Shown: positions 22,891 to 33,717 of the stretch, piece by piece | Position numbering within the stretch: position 1 is the stretch's first letter | Layout: each line of letters opens with the position of its first letter | From: Rallus limicola | Lineage: Eukaryota > Chordata > Aves > Gruiformes > Rallidae | Direction of reading: 5' to 3' | DNA: 64,000 bases | Assembly (NCBI GenBank): GCA_022605955.1 | Contig: JAKCOZ010000106.1 | Span: 186,001-250,000, forward strand | Notes under the pieces: generated by a model | The model's database searches: none | What the model was told of the DNA's origin: nothing | The model's input: only the letters and a program-made list of their open reading frames with translations | Position numbers and translations under genes: made by a program

Positions 22891-23107
22891 AGCTATGCCT
22901 TTCATGCCTAGCTTCTTTACTTTGGGAGTTATTGCTGGACGTTTAGCATGTTTTGAATTGCAGTCTGCTAGGGCCGAGAAAAGCACAGTAGGAGGTTCCA
23001 GGCATGTTCCCTCTTTCCAGGCAAAGGAAAAGGCTGAGAGCCAAAGTGACAGGGTCTGCTCGTGTGTCCTGTTAGGAGCTTTCAGACAAGCTATGCCTTT
23101 CAGGCCT
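22863..23107 (+). repeat. 245-bp one-monomer cassette, copy 1
   Basis: One monomer plus a 47-bp junction. Markers are CATGCCTAGC, GAATTG and GCACAGTAGG. The same unit recurs at 24491-24735 and 26018-26262, the smallest palindrome-bounded repeat unit in the window. Confidence 0.92.
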
Positions 23108-23135
23108 AGCTTGTCTGAAACCTCCTAACAGGACA
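23065..23135. repeat. Type A palindromic junction 7
   Basis: Arms 23065-23092 and 23108-23135, loop 23093-23107; 27 of 28 pair (GGAGCTTTC variant). It lies only 245 bp after junction 6. Confidence 0.94.
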
Positions 23136-23507
23136 AGCTATGCCTTTCATGCCTAGCTTCTTTACTTTGGGAGTTATTGCTGGACGTTTAGCATGTTTTG
23201 AACTGCAGTCTTCTAGGGCCGAGAAAAGCACCGTAGGAGGTTCCAGGCATGTTCCCTCTTTCCAGGCAAAGGAAAAGGCTGAGAACCAAAGTGACAGGGG
23301 CTGCTCGTGTGTCATGTTAGGAGGTTTCAGACAAGCTATGCCTTTCAGGCCTAGCTTCTTTACTTTGGGAGTTATTGCTGGACGTTTAGCATGTTTTGAA
23401 CTGCAGTCTGCTAGGGCCGAGAAAAGCACCGTAGGAGGTTCCAGGCATGTTCCCTCTTTCCAGGCAAAGGAAAAGGCTGAGAGCCAAAGTGACAGGGTCT
23501 GCTCGTG

Positions 23508-23578
23508 TGTCCTGTTAGGAGGTTTCAGACAAGCTATGCCTTTCAGGCCTAGCTTGTCTGAAACCTCCTAACAGGACA
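23508..23578. repeat. Type A palindromic junction 8, perfect arms
   Basis: Arms 23508-23535 and 23551-23578, loop 23536-23550; all 28 pair. It lies 3007 bp after junction 3, its counterpart in the duplicated block. Confidence 0.95.
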
Positions 23579-24487
23579 AGCTATGCCTTTCATGCCTAGC
23601 TTCTTTACTTTGGGAGTTATTGCTGGACGTTTAGCATGTTTTGAACTACAGTCTGCTAGGGCCGAGAAAAGCACCGTAGGAGGTTCCAGGCATGTTCCCT
23701 CTTTCCAGGCAAAGGAAAAGGCTGAGAGCCAAAGTGACAGGTGCTGCTCATGTGTCCTGTTAGGAGGTTTCAGACAAGCTATGCCTTTCAGGCCTAGCTT
23801 CTTTACTTTGGGAGTTATTGCTGGACGTTTAGCATGTTTTGAATTGCAGTCTGCTAGGGCCGAGAAAAGCACCGTAGGAGGTTCCAGGCATGTTCCCTCT
23901 TTCCAGGCAAAGGAAAAGGCTGAGAGCCAAAGTGACAGGGTCTGCTCGTGTGTCCTGATAGGAGCTTTCAGACAAGCTATGCCTTTCAGGCCTAGCTTGT
24001 CTGAAACCTCCTAACAGGACAAGCTATGCCTTTCATGCCTAGCTTCTTTACTTTGGGAGTTATTGCTGGACGTTTAGCATGTTTTGAACTGCAGTCTTCT
24101 AGGGCCGAGAAAAGCACCGTAGGAGGTTCCAGGCATGTTCCCTCTTTCCAGGCAAAGGAAAAGGCTGAGAACCAAAGTGACAGGGGCTACTCGTGTGTCA
24201 TCTTAGGAGGTTTCAGACAAGCTATGCCTTTCAGGCCTAGCTTCTTTACTTTGGGAGTTATTGCTGGACGTTTAGCATGTTTTGAACTGCAGTCTGCTAG
24301 GGCCGAGAAAAGCACCGTAGGAGGTTCCAGGCATGTTCCCTCTTTCCAGGCAAAGGAAAAGGCTGAGAGCCAAAGTGACAGGGTCTGCTCGTGTGTCCTG
24401 TTAGGAGGTTTCAGACAAGCTATGCCTTTCAGGCCTAGCTTCTTTACTTTGGGAGTTATTGCTGGACGTTTAGCATGTTTTGAACTG
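23551..24487 (+). repeat. Two-cassette block, copy 2 (offset 3007 bp)
   Basis: Counterpart of 20544-21480 with the same ordered markers. Local changes include GGGGCTACTCG and GTCATCTTAGG in the GAGAACC monomer. Homology to the first copy ends near the truncated monomer at 24490. Confidence 0.85.
23951..24021. repeat. Type A palindromic junction 9
   Basis: Arms 23951-23978 and 23994-24021, loop 23979-23993; 26 of 28 pair, with the same GATAGG and GGAGC changes as junction 4, 3007 bp upstream. Confidence 0.94.
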
Positions 24488-24518
24488 CATAGCTTGTCTG
24501 AAACCTCCTAACAGGACA
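24422..24518 (+). repeat. Truncated monomer joined to a type A right arm
   Basis: The monomer starting at 24422 stops after TTTTGAACTGCA at 24489 and is followed directly by TAGCTTGTCTG, the start of a type A right arm (24491-24518). The left arm and the last two-thirds of the monomer are missing, so this junction has no adjacent palindrome partner. The interval from the previous junction is 497 bp, not a whole number of monomers plus 47. I see no clear microhomology at the breakpoint. This is the only truncated monomer in the window. Confidence 0.93.
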
Positions 24519-24735
24519 AGCTATGCCTTTCATGCCTAGCTTCTTTACTTTGGGAGTTATTGCTGGACGTTTAGCATGTTTTGAATTGCAGTCTGCTAGG
24601 GCCGAGAAAAGCACAGTAGGAGGTTCCAGGCATGTTCCCTCTTTCCAGGCAAAGGAAAAGGCTGAGAGCCAAAGTGACAGGGTCTGCTCGTGTGTCCTGT
24701 TAGGAGCTTTCAGACAAGCTATGCCTTTCAGGCCT
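24491..24735 (+). repeat. 245-bp one-monomer cassette, copy 2
   Basis: Same markers as 22863-23107 (CATGCC, GAATTG, GCACAGTAGG). It follows the truncated monomer directly. Confidence 0.92.
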
Positions 24736-24763
24736 AGCTTGTCTGAAACCTCCTAACAGGACA
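24693..24763. repeat. Type A palindromic junction 11
   Basis: Arms 24693-24720 and 24736-24763, loop 24721-24735; 27 of 28 pair (GGAGCTTTC variant). Confidence 0.94.
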
Positions 24764-25574
24764 AGCTATGCCTTTCATGCCTAGCTTCTTTACTTTGGGA
24801 GTTATTGCTGGACATTTAGCATGTTTTGAACTGCAGTCTGCTAGGGCCGAGAAAAGCACCGTAGGAGGTTCCAGGCATGTTCCCTCTTTCCAGGCAAAGG
24901 AAAAGGCTGAGAACCAAAGTGACAGGGGCTGCTCGTGTGTCATGTTAGGAGGTTTCAGACAAGCTATGCCTTTCAGGCCTAGCTTCTTTACTTTGGGAGT
25001 TATTGCTGGACGTTTAGCATGTTTTGAACTGCAGTCTGCTAGGGCCGAGAAAAGCACCATAGGAGGTTCCAGGCATGTTCCCTCTTTCCAGGCAAAGGAA
25101 AAGGCTGAGAGCCAAAGTGACAGGGTCTGCTCGTGTGTCCTGTTAGGAGGTTTCAGACAAGCTATGCCTTTCAGGCCTAGCTTCTTTACTTTGGGAGTTA
25201 TTGCTGGACGTTTAGCATGTTTTGAACTGCAGTCTGCTAGGGCCGAGAAAAGCACCGTAGGAGGTTCCAGGCATGTTCCCTCTTTCCAGGCAAAGGAAAA
25301 GGCTGAGAGCCAAAGTGACAGGGGCTGCTCGTGTGTCCTGTTAGGAGGTTTCAGACAAGCTATGCCTTTCAGGCCTAGCTTCTTTAATTTGGGAGTTATT
25401 GCTGGACGTTTAGCATGTTTTGAACTGCAGTCTGCTAGGGCCGAGAAAAGAACCGTAGGAGGTTCCAGGCATGTTCCCTCTTTCCAGGCAAAGGAAAAGG
25501 CTGAGAGCCAAAGTGACAGGGTCTGCTCGTGTGTCCTGTTAGGAGGTTTCAGACAAGCTATGCCTTTCAGGCCT
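24736..25574 (+). repeat. 839-bp four-monomer cassette, copy 2
   Basis: Counterpart of 22024-22862 with GGACATTT, GTGTCATGTT, TTTAATTTGGG and AAAAGAACCG in the same order. Its closing junction has GGAGGTTTC where the first copy has GGAGCTTTC, so the arm was converted or exchanged. Confidence 0.9.
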
Positions 25575-25602
25575 AGCTTGTCTGAAACCTCCTAACAGGA
25601 CA
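25532..25602. repeat. Type A palindromic junction 12, perfect arms
   Basis: Arms 25532-25559 and 25575-25602, loop 25560-25574; all 28 pair. The next monomer has a private TTTAGTTTGGG change. Confidence 0.95.
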
Positions 25603-25974
25603 AGCTATGCCTTTCATGCCTAGCTTCTTTAGTTTGGGAGTTATTGCTGGACGTTTAGCATGTTTTGAACTGCAGTCTGCTAGGGCCGAGAAAAGCACCG
25701 TAGGAGGTTCCAGGCATGTTCCCTCTTTCCAGGCAAAGGAAAAGGCTGAGAGCCAAAGTGACAGGTGCTGCTCATGTGTCCTGTTAGGAGGTTTCAGACA
25801 AGCTATGCCTTTCAGGCCTAGCTTCTTTACTTTGGGAGTTATTGCTGGACGTTTAGCATGTTTTGAATTGCAGTCTGCTAGGGCCGAGAAAAGCACCGTA
25901 GGAGGTTCCAGGCATGTTCCCTCTTTCCAGGCAAAGGAAAAGGCTGAGAGCCAAAGTGACAGGGTCTGCTCGTG

Positions 25975-26045
25975 TGTCCTGTTAGGAGCTTTCAGACAAG
26001 CTATGCCTTTCAGGCCTAGCTTGTCTGAAACCTCCTAACAGGACA
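25975..26045. repeat. Type A palindromic junction 13
   Basis: Arms 25975-26002 and 26018-26045, loop 26003-26017; 27 of 28 pair (GGAGCTTTC variant). Confidence 0.94.
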
Positions 26046-26262
26046 AGCTATGCCTTTCATGCCTAGCTTCTTTACTTTGGGAGTTATTGCTGGACGTTTA
26101 GCATGTTTTGAATTGCAGTCTGCTAGGGCCGAGAAAAGCACAGTAGGAGGTTCCAGGCATGTTCCCTCTTTCCAGGCAAAGGAAAAGGCTGAGAGCCAAA
26201 GTGACAGGGTCTGCTCGTGTGTCCTGTTAGGAGCTTTCAGACAAGCTATGGCTTTCAGGCCT
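26018..26262 (+). repeat. 245-bp one-monomer cassette, copy 3
   Basis: Third copy of the single-monomer cassette, with GAATTG and GCACAGTAGG. The loop at its closing junction has a private ATGGCTTTCAGG change. Confidence 0.92.
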
Positions 26263-26290
26263 AGCTTGTCTGAAACCTCCTAACAGGACA
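26220..26290. repeat. Type A palindromic junction 14
   Basis: Arms 26220-26247 and 26263-26290, loop 26248-26262 (ATGGCTTTCAGGCCT); 27 of 28 pair. It is the last junction of the dense zone; the next is 4.6 kb away. Confidence 0.94.
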
Positions 26291-29200
26291 AGCTATGCCT
26301 TTCATGCCTAGCTTCTTTACTTTGGGAGTTATTGCTGGACGTTTAGCATGTTTTGAACTGCAGTCTGATAGGGCCGAGAAAAGCACCGTAGGAGGTTCCA
26401 GGCATGTTCCCTCTTTCCAGGCAAAGGAAAAGGCTGAGAACCAAAGTGACAGGGGCTGCTCGTGTGTCATGTTAGGAGGTTTCAGACAAGCTATGCCTTT
26501 CAGGCCTAGCTTCTTTACTTTGGGAGTTATTGCTGGACGTTTAGCATGTTTTGAACTGCAGTCTGCTAGGGCCGAGAAAAGCACCGTAGGAGGTTCCAGG
26601 CATGTTCCCTCTTTCCAGGCAAAGGAAAAGGCTGAGAGCCAAAGTGACAGGGTCTGCTCGTGTGTCCTGTTAGGAGGTTTCAGACAAGCTATGCCTTTCA
26701 GGCCTAGCTTCTTTACTTTGGGAGTTATTGCTGGACGTTTAGCATGTTTTGAACTGCAGTCTGCTAGGGCCGAGAAAAGCACCGTAGGAGGTTCCAGGCA
26801 TGTTCCCTCTTTCCAGGCAAAGGAAAAGGCTGAGAGCCAAAGTGACAGGGTCTGCTCGGGTGTCCTGTTAGGAGGTTTCAGACAAGCTATGCCTTTCAGG
26901 CCTAGCTTCTTTACTTTGGGAGTTATTGCTGGACGTTTAGCATGTTTTGAACTGCAGTCTGCTAGGGCCGAGAAAAGCACCGTAGGAGGTTTCAGGCATG
27001 TTCCCTCTTTCCAGGCAAAGGAAAAGGCTGAGAGCCAAAGTGACAGGGTCTGCTCGTGTGTCCTGTTAGGAGGTTTCAGACAAGCTATGCCTTTCATGCC
27101 TAGCTTCTTTACTTTGGGAGTTATTGCTGGACGTTTAGCATGTTTTGAACTGCAGTCTGCTAGGGCCGAGAAAAGCACCGTAGGAGGTTCCAGGCATGTT
27201 CCCTCTTTCCAGGCAAAGGAAAAGGCTGAGAGCCAAAGTGACAGGGTCTGCTCGTGTGTCCTGTTAGGAGGTTTCAGACAAGCTATGCCTTTCAGGCCTA
27301 GCTTCTTTACTTTGGGAGTTATTGCTGGACGTTTAGCATGTTTTGAACTGCAGTCTGCTAGGGCCGAGAAAAGCACCGTAGGAGGTTCCAGGCATGTTCC
27401 CTCTTTCCAAGCAAAGGAAAAAGCTGAGAGCCAAAGTGAAAGGGTTTGCTCGTGTGTCCTGTTAGGAGGTTTCAGACAAGCTATGCCTTTCAGGCCTAGC
27501 ATCTTTACTTTGGGAGTTATTGCTGGACGTTTAGCATGTTTTGAATTGCAGTCTGCTAGGGCTGAGAAAAGCACCGTAGGAGGTTCCAGGCATGTTCCCT
27601 CTTTCCAGGCAAAGGAAAAGGCTGAGAGCCAAAGTGACAGGGTCTGCTTGTGTGTCCTGTTAGGAGGTTTCAGACAAGCTATGCCTTTCAGGCCTAGCTT
27701 CTTTACTTTGGGAGTTATTGCTGGACGTTTAGCATGTTTTGAACTGCAGTCTGCTAGGGCCGAGAAAAGCACCGTAGGAGGTTCCAGGCATGTTCCCTCT
27801 TTCCAGGCAAAGGAAAAGGCTGAGAGCCAAAGTGACAGGGTCTGCTCGTGTGTCCTGTTAGGAGGTTTCAGACAAGCTATGCCTTTCAGGCCTAGCTTCT
27901 TTACTTTGGGAGTTATTGCTGGACGTTTAGCATGTTTTGAACTGCAGTCTGCTAGGGCCGAGAAAAGCACCGTAGGAGGTTCCAGGCATGTTCCCTCTTT
28001 CCAGGCAAAGGAAAAGGCTGAGAGCCAAAGTGACAGGGTCTGCTCGTGTGTCCTGTTAGGAGGTTTCAGACAAGCTATGCCTTTCAGGCCTAGCTTCTTT
28101 ACTTTGGGAGTTATTGCTGGACGTTTAGCATGTTTTGAACTGCAGTCTGCTAGGGCCGAGAAAAGCACCGTAGGAGGTTCCAGGCATGTTCCCTCTTTCC
28201 AAGCAAAGGAAAAAGCTGAGAGCCAAAGTGAAAGGGTTTGCTCGTGTGTCCTGTTAGGAGGTTTCAGACAAGCTATGCCTTTCAGGCCTAGCATCTTTAC
28301 TTTGGGAGTTATTGCTGGACGTTTAGCATGTTTTGAATTGCAGTCTGCTAGGGCTGAGAAAAGCACCGTAGGAGGTTCCAGGCATGTTCCCTCTTTCCAG
28401 GCAAAGGAAAAGGCTGAGAGCCAAAGTGACAGGGGCTGCTCGTGTGTCCTGTTAGGAGGTTTCAGACAAGCTATGCCTTTCAGGCCTAGCTTCTTTACTT
28501 TGGGAGTTATTGCTGGACGTTTAGCATGTTTTGAACTGCAGTCTGCTAGGGCCGAGAAAAGCACCGTAGGAGGTTCCAGGCATGTTCCCTCTTTCCAGGC
28601 AAAGGAAAAGGCTGAGAGCCAAAGTGACAGGGTCTACTCGTGTGTCCTGTTAGGAGGTTTCAGACAAGCTATGCCTTTCAGGCCTAGCATCTTTACTTTG
28701 GGAGTTATTGCTGGACGTTTAGCATGTTTTGAATTGCAGTCTGCTAGGGCTGAGAAAAGCACCGTAGGAGGTTCCAGGCATGTTCCCTCTTTCCAGGCAA
28801 AGGAAAAGGCTGAGAGCCAAAGTGACAGGGTCTGCTCGTGTGTCCTGTTAGGAGGTTTCAGACAAGCTATGCCTTTCAGGCCTAGCTTCTTTACTTTGGG
28901 AGTTATTGCTGGACGTTTAGCATGTTTTGAACTGCAGTCTGCTAGGGCCGAGAAAAGCACCGTAGGAGGTTCCAGGCATGTTCCCTCTTTCCAGGCAAAG
29001 GAAAAGGCTGAGAGCCAAAGTGACAGGGTCTGCTCGTGTGTCCTGTTAGGAGGTTTCAGACAAGCTATGCCTTTCAGGCCTAGCTTCTTTACTTTGGGAG
29101 TTATTGCTGGACGTTTAGCATGTTTTGAACTGCAGTCTGCTAGGGCCGAGAAAAGCACCGTAGGAGGTTCCAGGCATGTTCCCTCTTTCCAGGCAAAGGA

Positions 29201-30820
29201 AAAGGCTGAGAGCCAAAGTGACAGGGGCTGCTCGTGTGTCCTGTTAGGAGGTTTCAGACAAGCTATGCCTTTCAGGCCTAGCTTCTTTACTTTGGGAGTT
29301 ATTGCTGGACGTTTAGCATGTTTTGAACTGCAGTCTGCTAGGGCCGAGAAAAGCACCGTAGGAGGTTCCAGGCATGTTCCCTCTTTCCAGGCAAAGGAAA
29401 AGGCTGAGAGCCAAAGTGACAGGGTCTGCTGGTGTGTCCTGTTAGGAGGTTTCAGACAAGCTATGCCTTTCAGGCCTAGCTTCTTTACTTTGGGAGTTAT
29501 TGCTGGACGTTTAGCATGTTTTGAACTGCAGTCTGCTAGGGCCGAGAAAAGCACCGTAGGAGGTTCCAGGCATGTTCCCTCTTTCCAGGCAAAGGAAAAG
29601 GCTGAGAGCCAAAGTGACAGGGTCTGCTCGTGTGTCCTGTTAGGAGGTTTCAGACAAGCTATGCCTTTCAGGCCTAGCTTCTTTACTTTGGGAGTTATTG
29701 CTGGACGTTTAGCATGTTTTGAACTGCAGTCTGCTAGGGCCGAGAAAAGCACCGTAGGAGGTTCCAGGCATGTTCCCTCTTTCCAGGCAAAGGAAAAGGC
29801 TGAGAGCCAAAGTGACAGGTGCTGCTCATGTGTCCTGTTAGGAGGTTTCAGACAAGCTATGCCTTTCAGTCCTAGCTTCTTTACTTTGGGAGTTATTGCT
29901 GGACGTTTAGCATGTTTTGAACTGCAGTCTGCTAGGGCCGAGAAAAGCACCGTAGGAGGTTCCAGGCATGTTCCCTCTTTCCAGGCAAAGGAAAAGGCTG
30001 AGAGCCAAAGTGACAGGGTCTGCTCGTGTGTCCTGTTAGGAGGTTTCAGACAAGCTATGCCTTTCAGGCCTAGCTTCTTTACTTTGGGAGTTATTGCTGG
30101 ACGTTTAGCATGTTTTGAACTGCAGTCTGCTAGGGCCGAGAAAAGCACCATAGGAGGTTCCAGGCATGTTCCCTCTTTCCAGGCAAAGGAAAAGGCTGAG
30201 AGCCAAAGTGACAGGGTCTGCTCGGGTGTCCTGATAGGAGGTTTCAGACAAGCTATGCCTTTCAGGCCTAGCTTCTTTACTTTGGGAGTTATTGCTGGAC
30301 GTTTAGCATGTTTTGAACTGCAGTCTGCTAGGGCCGAGAAAAGCACCGTAGGAGGTTCCAGGCATGTTCCCTCTTTCCAGGCAAAGGAAAAGGCTGAGAG
30401 CCAAAGTGACAGGGTCTGCTCGTGTGTCCTGTTAGGAGGTTTCAGACAAGCTATTCCTTTCAGGCCTAGCTTCTATACTTTGGGAGTTATTGCTGGACGT
30501 TTAGCATGTTTTGAACTGCAGTCTGCTAGGGCCGAGAAAAGCACCGTAGGAGGTTCCAGGCATGTTCCCTCTTTCCAGGCAAAGGAAAAGGCTGAGAGCC
30601 AAAGTGACAGGGTCTGCTCGTGTGTCCTGTTAGGAGGTTTCAGACAAGCTATGCCTTTCAGGCCTAGCTTCTTTACTTTGTGAGTTATTGCTGGACGTTT
30701 AGCATGTTTTGAACTGCAGTCTGCTAGGGCCGAGAAAAGCACCGTAGGAGGTTCCAGGCATGTTCCCTCTTTCCAGGCAAAGGAAAAGGCTGAGAGCCAA
30801 AGTGACAGGGTCTGCTCGGG
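26291..30820 (+). repeat. Long monomer run without junction (23 monomers)
   Basis: Junctions 14 and 15 are 4601 bp apart, which is 23 monomers plus 47 bp. Pairs of a diverged CCAAGCAAA monomer and a GCATCTTTA monomer occur at 27285/27483 and 28077/28275, exactly four monomers apart. A third GCATCTTTA monomer at 28671 has no diverged partner. GGGCTGAG (loss of a CpG) occurs in these GCATCTTTA monomers. The last monomer has TTTGTGAG, which closes the plus-strand frame. Confidence 0.88.
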
Positions 30821-32260
30821 TGTCCTGTTAGGAGGTTTCAGACAAGCTATGCCTTTCAGGCCTAGCTTGTCTGAAACCTCCTAACAGGACAAGCTATGCC
30901 TTTCATGCCTAGCTTCTTTACTTTGGGAGTTATTGCTGGACGTTTAGCATGTTTTGAACTGCAGTCTGCTAGGGCCGAGAAAAGCACCGTAGGAGGTTCC
31001 AGGCATGTTCCCTCTTTCCAGGCAAAGGAAAAGGCTGAGAGCCAAAGTGACAGGGTCTGCTCGTGTGTCCTGTTAGGAGGTTTCAGACAAGCTATGCCTT
31101 TCAGGCCTAGCTTCTTTACTTTGGGAGTTATTGCTGGACGTTTAGCATGTTTTGAACTGCAGTCTGCTAGGGCCGAGAAAAGCACCGTAGGAGGTTCCAG
31201 GCATGTTCCCTCTTTCCAGGCCAAGGAAAAGGCTGAGAGCCAAAGTGACAGGTGCTGCTCATGTGTCCTGTTAGGAGGTTTCAGACAAGCTATGCCTTTC
31301 AGGCCTAGCTTCTTTACTTTGGGAGTTATTGCTGGACGTTTAGCATGTTTTGAACTGCAGTCTGCTAGGGCCGAGAAAAGCACCGTAGGAGGTTCCAGGC
31401 ATGTTCCCTCTTTCCAGGCAAAGGAAAAGGCTGAGAGCCAAAGTGACAGGGTCTGCTCGGGTGTCCTGTTAGGAGGTTTCAGACAAGCTATGCCTTTCAG
31501 GCCTAGCTTCTTTACTTTGGGAGTTATTGCTGGACGTTTAGCATGTTTTGAACTGCAGTCTGCTAGGGCCGAGAAAAGCACCGTAGGAGGTTCCAGGCAT
31601 GTTCCCTCTTTCCAGGCAAAGGAAAAGGCTGAGAGCCAAAGTGACAGGGTCTGCTCGGGTGTCCTTTTAGGAGGTTTCAGACAAGCTATGCCTTTCAGGC
31701 CTAGCTTCTTTACTTTGGGAGTTATTGCTGGACGTTTAGCATGTTTTGAGCTGCAGTCTGCTAGGGCCGAGAAAAGCACCGTAGGAGGTTCCAGGCATGT
31801 TCCCTCTTTCCAAGCAAAGGAAAAAGCTGAGAGCCAAAGTGAAAGGGTTTGCTCGTGTGTCCTGTTAGGAGGTTTCAGACAAGCTATGCCTTTCAGGCCT
31901 AGCATCTTTACTTTGGGAGTTATTGCTGGACGTTTAGCATGTTTTGAACTGCAGTCTGCTAGGGCCGAGAAAAGCACCGTAGGAGGTTCCAGGCATGTTC
32001 CCTCTTTCCAGGCAAAGGAAAAGGCTGAGAGCCAAAGTGACAGGGGCTGCTCGTGTGTCCTGTTAGGAGGTTTCAGACAAGCTATGCCTTTCAGGCCTAG
32101 CTTCTTTACTTTGGGAGTTATTGCTGGACGTTTAGCATGTTTTGAACTGCAGTCTGCTAGGGCCGAGAAAAGCACCGTAGGAGGTTCCAGGCATGTTCCC
32201 TCTTTCCAGGCAAAGGAAAAGGCTGAGAGCCAAAGTGACAGGGTCTGCTCGTGTGTCCTG
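30060..32260 (+). repeat. About 2.2-kb HOR block, copy 1 (offset 3658 bp)
   Basis: This block matches about 33718-35918. Shared rare markers in order are ACCATAGG with CCTGATAGG, GCTATTCCTTTC with TCTATAC, TTTGTGAG, the palindromic junction, CCAGGCCAAGG with GGTGCTGCTCATG, two CTCGGGTG monomers, the diverged CCAAGCAAA monomer, and GCATCTTTA. Boundaries are approximate because flanking monomers are close to consensus. Confidence 0.85.
30821..30891. repeat. Type A palindromic junction 15, perfect arms
   Basis: Arms 30821-30848 and 30864-30891, loop 30849-30863; all 28 pair. It lies inside the 3658-bp-offset duplication and pairs with junction 17. Confidence 0.95.
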
Positions 32261-32649
32261 TTAGGAGGTTTCAGACAAGCTATGCCTTTCAGGCCTAGCT
32301 TCTTTACTTTGGGAGTTATTGCTGGACGTTTAGCATGTTTTGAACTGCAGTCTGCTAGGGCCGAGAAAAGCACCGTAGGAGGTTCCAGGCATGTTCCCTC
32401 TTTCCAGGCAAAGGAAAAGGCTGAGAGCCAAAGTGACAGGGTCTGCTCGTGTGTCCTGTTAGGAGGTTTCAGACAAGCTATGCCTTTCAGGCCTAGCTTC
32501 TTTACTTTGGGAGTTATTGCTGGACGTTTAGCATGTTTTGAACTGCAGTCTGCTAGGGCCGAGAAAAGCACCGTAGGAGGTTCCAGGCATGTTCCCTCTT
32601 TCCAGGCAAAGGAAAAGGCTGAGAGCCAAAGTGACAGGGTCTGCTCGTG

Positions 32650-32720
32650 TGTCCTGTTAGGAGGTTTCAGACAAGCTATGCCTTTCAGGCCTAGCTTGTC
32701 TGAAACCTCCTAACAGGACA
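32650..32720. repeat. Type A palindromic junction 16, perfect arms
   Basis: Arms 32650-32677 and 32693-32720, loop 32678-32692; all 28 pair. It lies 1829 bp (9 monomers plus 47) from both junction 15 and junction 17. Confidence 0.95.
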
Positions 32721-33717
32721 AGCTATGCCTTTCATGCCTAGCTTCTTTACTTTGGGAGTTATTGCTGGACGTTTAGCATGTTTTGAACTGCAGTCTGCTA
32801 GGGCCGAGAAAAGCACCATAGGAGGTTCCAGGCATGTTCCCTCTTTCCAGGCAAAGGAAAAGGCTGAGAGCCAAAGTGAATGGGTCTGCTGGTGTGTCCT
32901 GTTAGGAGGTTTCAGACAAGCTATGCCTTTCAGGCCTAGCTTCTTTACTTTGGGAGTTATTGCTGGACATTTAGCATGTTTTGAACTGCAGTCTGCTAGG
33001 CCCGAGAAAAGCACCGTAGGAGGTTCCAGGCATGTTCCCTCTTTCCAGGCAAAGGAAAAGGCTGAGAGCCAAAGTGACAGGGGCTGCTCGTGTGTCCTGT
33101 TAGGAGGTTTCAGACAAGCTATGCCTTTCAGGCCTAGCTTCTTTACTTTGGGAGTTATTGCTGGACGTTTAGCATGTTTTGAACTGCAGTCTGCTAGGGC
33201 CGAGAAAAGCACCGTAGGAGGTTCCAGGCATGTTCCCTCTTTCCAGGCAAAGGAAAAGGCTGAGAGCCAAAGTGACAGGGTCTGCTCGTGTGTCCTGTTA
33301 GGAGGTTTCAGACAAGCTATGCCTTTCAGGCCTAGCTTCTTTACTTTGGGAGTTATTGCTGGACGTTTAGCATGTTTTGAACTGCAGTCTGCTACGGCCG
33401 AGAAAAGCACCGTAGGAGGTTCCAGGCATGTTCCCTCTTTCCAGGCAAAGGAAAAGGCTGAGAGCCAAAGTGACAGGTGCTGCTCATGTGTCCTGTTAGG
33501 AGGTTTCAGACAAGCTATGCCTTTCAGGCCTAGCTTCTTTACTTTGGGAGTTATTGCTGGACGTTTAGCATGTTTTGAACTGCAGTCTGCTAGGGCCGAG
33601 AAAAGCACCGTAGGAGGTTCCAGGCATGTTCCCTCTTTCCAGGCAAAGGAAAAGGCTGAGAGCCAAAGTGACAGGGGCTGCTCGTGTGTCCTGTTAGGAG
33701 GTTTCAGACAAGCTATG

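Larger units (their letters stand above)
20501..26290 (+). repeat. Palindrome-dense zone, 12 junctions in 5.8 kb
   Basis: Successive right arms start at 20544, 20987, 22024, 22863, 23108, 23551, 23994, 24491, 24736, 25575, 26018 and 26263. The spacings 443, 1037, 839, 245, 443, 443, 497, 245, 839, 443 and 245 bp equal 2, 5, 4, 1, 2, 2, (truncated), 1, 4, 2 and 1 monomers, each plus 47 bp. Two-monomer (443), four-monomer (839) and one-monomer (245) cassettes recur here, so junction and monomers amplified together. Eight of the junctions have GGAGCTTTC in the left arm (usual GGAGGTTTC), a variant I see nowhere else in the window. Confidence 0.93.

Noticed and set aside
20501..26290. Assembly error as the sole explanation for the palindromic junctions
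   Set aside because: Junctions carry consistent breakpoints, shared flanking variants and different spacings in many copies, which collapsed or misjoined assembly would not readily produce. Raw-read support still could not be examined.
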